NCBI GenBank assembly: GCA_964600645.1
Contig: CAZRJL010000002.1
Location: 1 to 45,187 of the forward strand
Reading direction: 5' to 3'
Length of the DNA stretch: 45,187 nt
Source: UBA12151 sp964600645
GTDB taxonomy: Bacteria; Patescibacteriota; Minisyncoccia; Moranbacterales; UBA9337
A program made the translations under genes and the position numbers. The notes beneath the pieces are model-generated. The model had not been told where the DNA came from. It made no database searches and saw only the letters and a program-made list of their open reading frames with translations. Below, piece by piece: positions 42,955 through 45,187 of this stretch (its first letter is position 1; every line of letters starts with the position of its first letter).

Positions 42955-43043
42955 TCGGGCCTGCCGGGAATTGAACCCGGGTCACACACCCCATGCGTGC
43001 ATACTACCGTTATATTTATCCGCCTATGGCGAACTACGGCCCG
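42955..43043 (-). tRNA. tRNA-Pro(GGG)-like gene interrupted in the D arm by a palindrome
   Basis: The minus strand gives acceptor CGGGCCG with GGCCCG-A, D-loop AACGGTA, anticodon arm CACGC-ATGGGGT-GTGTG (anticodon GGG) and T arm CCGGG-TTCAATT-CCCGG. C1-G72 and A73 fit tRNA-Pro. About 18-19 nt (around 43015-43033, with TTCGCC-ATA-GGCGGA) is extra in the D arm. The variable loop is very short by my alignment (2 nt) and CCA is not encoded, so it may be decayed. Confidence 0.6.
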
Positions 43044-43052
43044 TAAAAAACC

Positions 43053-43086
43053 TTTCCCCCTTTGGAAAAGGGGGACCAAGGGGGAT
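43053..43086. repeat. Intergenic G/C-tract palindrome
   Basis: TTTCCCCCTTTGGAAAAGGG is followed by GGACCAAGGGGGATTT; this type of C5/G5 palindrome is dispersed in many bacterial genomes. Confidence 0.6.
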
Positions 43087-43150
43087 TTGAAAAACCATCC
43101 ACACACTAAAAACTCCTCCTAACTCACATATTATTTTCTACCATACCCTG

Positions 43151-43200
43151 AAAAAAAGAAAAGGGAATGATCGAATTCTCGACCAAACCCCTTTTTTAAA
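43151..43200 (-). terminator. Terminator after the Cys-rich small protein
   Basis: AAAGGGG...CCCTTTT with inner GGTCGAGAATTCGATC, then TTTTTTT on the minus strand. Confidence 0.65.
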
Positions 43201-43215
43201 GAAGAAATACATTTA

Positions 43216-43365
43216 TCATTGTCCGGCAAGTTTAACGCAAACTCTCTTCTTGCCAAATTTTGAGAAAATATCTTTCCCTTGCATTCGCGGGCATTTTCCT
43301 ACCGCCCGCATAACACAACAGGTCTGACAATTCTGTTCAAATTCACATCTTTCTTTACTCGGCAT
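43216..43365 (-). CDS. Cys-rich 49-residue protein
   Basis: Starts MPSKERCEFEQNCQTCCVMR (43365), with GAGGAGGG 6 bases upstream. Six cysteines (CEFEQNCQTCC, GKCPRM, VCVKL) suggest a metal site or Fe-S cluster. A longer start at 43422 lacks a good SD. The gene starts 10 bp after the preceding small gene's stop, so they are co-transcribed. Not recognised. Confidence 0.6.
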   Translation of the reverse strand: MPSKERCEFEQNCQTCCVMRAVGKCPRMQGKDIFSKFGKKRVCVKLAGQ

Positions 43366-43375
43366 AATTCCCTCC

Positions 43376-43567
43376 TCAAAAATATGGTTTATCTCCCTTG
43401 AAAATACGCCTCCTCCCTTCAAGTTGCCGATTCAACTCGGCAACACGAACAAGATCTCCGCTCTTTTCAGCATTTTCGATATTAACGATTATCGAAGCTA
43501 TTTCCTCACCCGCAATTTTTATCTTCTTTTCTAATAGCACTGTTTCTTTGGAATAAACAGACTCCAT
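43376..43567 (-). CDS. 63-residue helical protein
   Basis: Starts MESVYSKETVLLEKKIKIAG; the whole chain is one or two amphipathic helices (EEIASIIVNIENAEKSGD, RVAELNRQLEGRRR). GGGAGGAGG precedes the ATG. It heads the small-protein operon behind a ~300-nt leader containing two large palindromes. Not recognised. Confidence 0.6.
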   Translation of the reverse strand: MESVYSKETVLLEKKIKIAGEEIASIIVNIENAEKSGDLVRVAELNRQLEGRRRIFKGDKPYF

Positions 43568-43606
43568 ACATTCCTCCTCCCTTTTTTCTCTTTCATTTTT
43601 TCCGCC

Positions 43607-43638
43607 AAACTTATCACAATACGTATCGTGATAAGTTT
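43607..43638. promoter_or_regulatory. 32-bp near-perfect palindrome in the small-protein operon leader
   Basis: AAACTTATCAC and its complement flank ATACGTAT. It is 40 bp before the 43567 start: an operator or an RNA hairpin. Confidence 0.65.
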
Positions 43639-43659
43639 TCCCTTTTTTATAACATTCTT

Positions 43660-43694
43660 ACTACAAAATACTCACGATCGCGAGATTTTGTAGT
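43660..43694. promoter_or_regulatory. 35-bp palindrome in the small-protein operon leader
   Basis: ACTACAAAAT and its complement flank CTCACGATCGCGAG, itself palindromic with one mismatch pair. Confidence 0.65.
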
Positions 43695-43772
43695 ATATAG
43701 ATTGTCAAAAAACTATTAAAAATCCGACCTTTTTCGCCGGAGAATCTTTTTTTCAAAATATTTTTCTGTCTA

Positions 43773-43862
43773 TTATGAATAAATTTTTTCCGACAAAAAA
43801 GTTTCCCCAATAATGAGGACTAGCAAATAGGTTAGCAAACTTTTCATCGATAAATTATTCAT
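43773..43862 (-). CDS. Possible 29-residue hydrophobic leader peptide
   Basis: MNNLSMKSLLTYLLVLIIGE and nine more residues. The ATG coincides with the predicted transcription start of the promoter at 43869-43897, so it would be leaderless. Codon content is plausible but the ORF is short. Confidence 0.3.
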   Translation of the reverse strand: MNNLSMKSLLTYLLVLIIGETFLSEKIYS

Positions 43863-43868
43863 ACCCAT

Positions 43869-43912
43869 ATCCTAATAAAATAAAAAAATATTGTCAAACC
43901 AACTTATCCACA
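43869..43912 (-). promoter_or_regulatory. Promoter of the small-protein operon with DnaA-box-like site
   Basis: TTGACA (43892-43897), 17 bp, TAGGAT (43869-43874). TTATCCACA (43904-43912, plus strand) lies 6 bp upstream of the -35, as a repressor or activator site would. Confidence 0.6.
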
Positions 43913-43916
43913 ACAT

Positions 43917-43943
43917 AAAAGCCGGCATATTCCAGCCGGCTTT
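43917..43943 (-). terminator. Terminator of ndk
   Basis: AAAGCCGGC / GCCGGCTTTT, 36 bp after the ndk stop on the minus strand. Confidence 0.85.
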
Positions 43944-43979
43944 CGCATTTCCTAAAAAAATAATCTCAACTCCTAATTC

Positions 43980-44588
43980 CTATTCAAGTATTCCGTCCAA
44001 ATTCACATCATAAATCATCTGCTCTTGAATCAAACGATAACTGAAAATCTCATTTTCACCAAACCAATGCTTAATTTCCATTTCTGCTTCGTCGGGAGAT
44101 CCGGAAGCATGAAGCAAATTGCGCACTGCACGTCCATCAACATCCGCCATTTGATACGAATCTAAAACATAATCCCCGCGAATCGTTCCCACGTCTGAGG
44201 TCAGAGGTTCAGTCCCTCCGGAAACCTTTCTTCCAATCGCCACCGCATGCGCCCCCTCCCAAATCATTGCGATTACCGGACCGCTAGTTACATATTTCTT
44301 GAGTCCTTCCAAAATTTTGGCAGTAATTTCAAGCGGGTCTTCTGATGGAGGAGTCAATCCTTTATCTTTATATCCTTTAATGGTTTTTTCTCCGGTCACT
44401 CTTCTCCACTGCGGATCCAAAGTATAATGTTGTTCCACTTGTTCCTCTGTTGGAACTACCATCTTCATTCCAATCATCTTCAATCCGATTTGTTCGTAAC
44501 GCTTGATAATTTCCCCGACCAAAGTTCTCTGTAAACCGTCCGGCTTGATAATAATCAATGTCCTTTCTTTCTTCATGTGCTTTTCCAT
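43980..44588 (-). CDS. ndk: Nucleoside diphosphate kinase, long form
   Basis: The enzyme (202 residues from the ATG at 44588) equalises NTP pools. It shows ERTLIIIKPDGLQRTLVGEI, GLKMIGMKMV, YVTSGPVIAMIWEG, and the active site RAVRNLLHASGSPDEA with the phosphorylated His. Normal length is about 140-150; here about 30 extra residues (PQWRRVTGEKTIKGYKDKGL and following) lie between the first helix and the TSGPV strand, plus an extended C-terminus. A 28-bp inverted repeat (44643-44791) lies upstream. Confidence 0.93.
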   Translation of the reverse strand: MEKHMKKERTLIIIKPDGLQRTLVGEIIKRYEQIGLKMIGMKMVVPTEEQVEQHYTLDPQWRRVTGEKTIKGYKDKGLTPPSEDPLEITAKILEGLKKYVTSGPVIAMIWEGAHAVAIGRKVSGGTEPLTSDVGTIRGDYVLDSYQMADVDGRAVRNLLHASGSPDEAEMEIKHWFGENEIFSYRLIQEQMIYDVNLDGILE

Positions 44589-44642
44589 AGTTTTTTTATG
44601 TTTTTTAATTAAAAAAATTAATACCAACTCTTAAAAATAAAA

Positions 44643-44791
44643 GGCAGAAAATAGTAAAAATATTTTTCTTACACTGTCTTTGTGCAATTAAAATAAATTA
44701 TTCCCGCACTAACCAACCGACGGCTGAAAATAAATCTCAAATAAATCCAAAAGAGACACTTGGAAGAAAAATATTTTTACTATTTTCTGCC
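44643..44791. repeat. 28-bp perfect inverted repeat upstream of ndk
   Basis: The arm at 44643-44670 begins GGCAGAAAATAGTAAAAATA; 44764-44791 is its exact reverse complement. The 93-bp interior has no ORF or known motif. It lies 55 bp before the ndk start, as a MITE or a leader structure. Confidence 0.85.
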
Positions 44792-44876
44792 GTATGACAT
44801 CAAAAATCTTAAAAAATATGCCAAACCAATAATCTCACTTTTCAATCAGCATACCAAATAAAAAAATAAAAATCAA

Positions 44877-45187
44877 CTACCCGAGTAAAAATGCAATTAC
44901 CGGAGTTGCAAAAACTTCAACAAGCGCCGCCAAAAACAACAGCGGAGTTACTATTTTTATAAAAATATCCAAGCAATAATTCAGTTTCGGCTTAAATAAT
45001 TCCTTGTGCCTTATCTTACGCCAAAACTTTTCTCCCAGCCAAACCCCGCACGCCGCACTAAGCAAAAACGCCGGAACCTCAAAAATTCCATGCGGAAAAA
45101 GCGACCAGAAAAGTTTCATTCCGCCCAGATTTGCAACTCCCCCCAATCCTGCCATTGAAACAAAAACCAATATCCCCAAAATTGATC
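44877..45187 (-). CDS. SpoIIM/DUF95-type membrane protein, 5' end outside window
   Basis: The frame is open to the right edge; at least 103 residues are visible. Helices are separated by the family motif LFPHGIFEVPAFLLSAACGV (PHGxxEhPAhhhAxxxG) and end with FLAALVEVFATPVIAFLLG. Members are multi-pass proteins; SpoIIM works in sporulation, but the wider family is found in non-sporulating bacteria with unknown roles. Confidence 0.85.
   Translation of the reverse strand, partial: SILGILVFVSMAGLGGVANLGGMKLFWSLFPHGIFEVPAFLLSAACGVWLGEKFWRKIRHKELFKPKLNYCLDIFIKIVTPLLFLAALVEVFATPVIAFLLG

Noticed and set aside
43904..43912. Replication origin
   Set aside because: Only single DnaA-box-like sites, spread far apart; no dnaA, dnaN, box cluster or AT-rich unwinding element next to them.

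Overview
The window looks like part of a small, AT-rich bacterial chromosome from the Candidate Phyla Radiation (Patescibacteria), most likely a Parcubacteria/Moranbacteria-type organism. This is an inference from several things seen together: 23S-5S rRNA with no 16S beside it, secreted Ig-like proteins with an SPTATTTY-type repeat, proteins carrying the CSDG...DCGG-C..C motif, few Shine-Dalgarno sequences, and heavy use of intergenic palindromes. The code is standard (TGA is a stop; TGG encodes Trp). Nearly every gene lies on the minus strand; the clear plus-strand genes are rpmA and a P-loop kinase.

Layout: 1-3.3 kb is accessory: a partial ORF, a two-TM unknown, a dinD cassette flanked by a duplicated gene end, and an SDH-type ClpP-fold protease. 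3.3-8.7 kb holds a polyprenyl-phosphate sugar transferase, RNase P RNA, and an aminoacyl-tRNA synthetase block (PheRS, TyrRS). 9-14.1 kb holds rpmA, greA and the anaerobic dNTP operon nrdR-nrdD-(separate glycyl-radical protein)-nrdG. 14.3-17.3 kb encodes secreted/membrane proteins. 17.5-29.7 kb is a core block: ftsZ, ftsA, dgkA, ybeY, yqeY, rpsU, HIT, hisS, lepB, a coiled-coil lytic transglycosylase, rplY, a CadD-like transporter, rodA. 29.75-33.55 kb is 5S and 23S rRNA with its own promoter. 33.6-45.2 kb holds mltG, pcm, yjbQ, malic enzyme, trxB, a kinase, a phosphotransferase, trxA, a thioredoxin-CcdA fusion, uppS, a small-protein/tRNA cluster, ndk and a SpoIIM-like protein.

The two most striking observations are rearranged essential enzymes. 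(1) PheRS is encoded as a mitochondrial-type single chain (PheS catalytic core fused to the FDX-ACB domain) preceded by a separate protein corresponding only to the first ~140 residues of PheT; the PheT editing and core domains are absent here. (2) The class III ribonucleotide reductase NrdD stops just before its glycyl-radical loop, and that loop lies in the next small gene behind a zinc ribbon, giving a split glycyl radical enzyme.

The non-coding DNA is also unusual. One palindrome family (CCGAC...GTCGG) sits in RNase P RNA, in variable hairpins of 23S rRNA and in terminators. A second (TCCGCC-N3-GGCGA) interrupts a tRNA gene. Two homologous intergenic elements share a DnaA-box-like TTATCCACA and a covarying two-part hairpin. 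A 28-bp perfect inverted repeat lies upstream of ndk. Promoters of the TTGACA-N16/17/18-TATAAT type are easy to see in front of dinD, rnpB, rpmA, greA, nrdR, the transglutaminase-like gene, ftsZ and the 23S operon.
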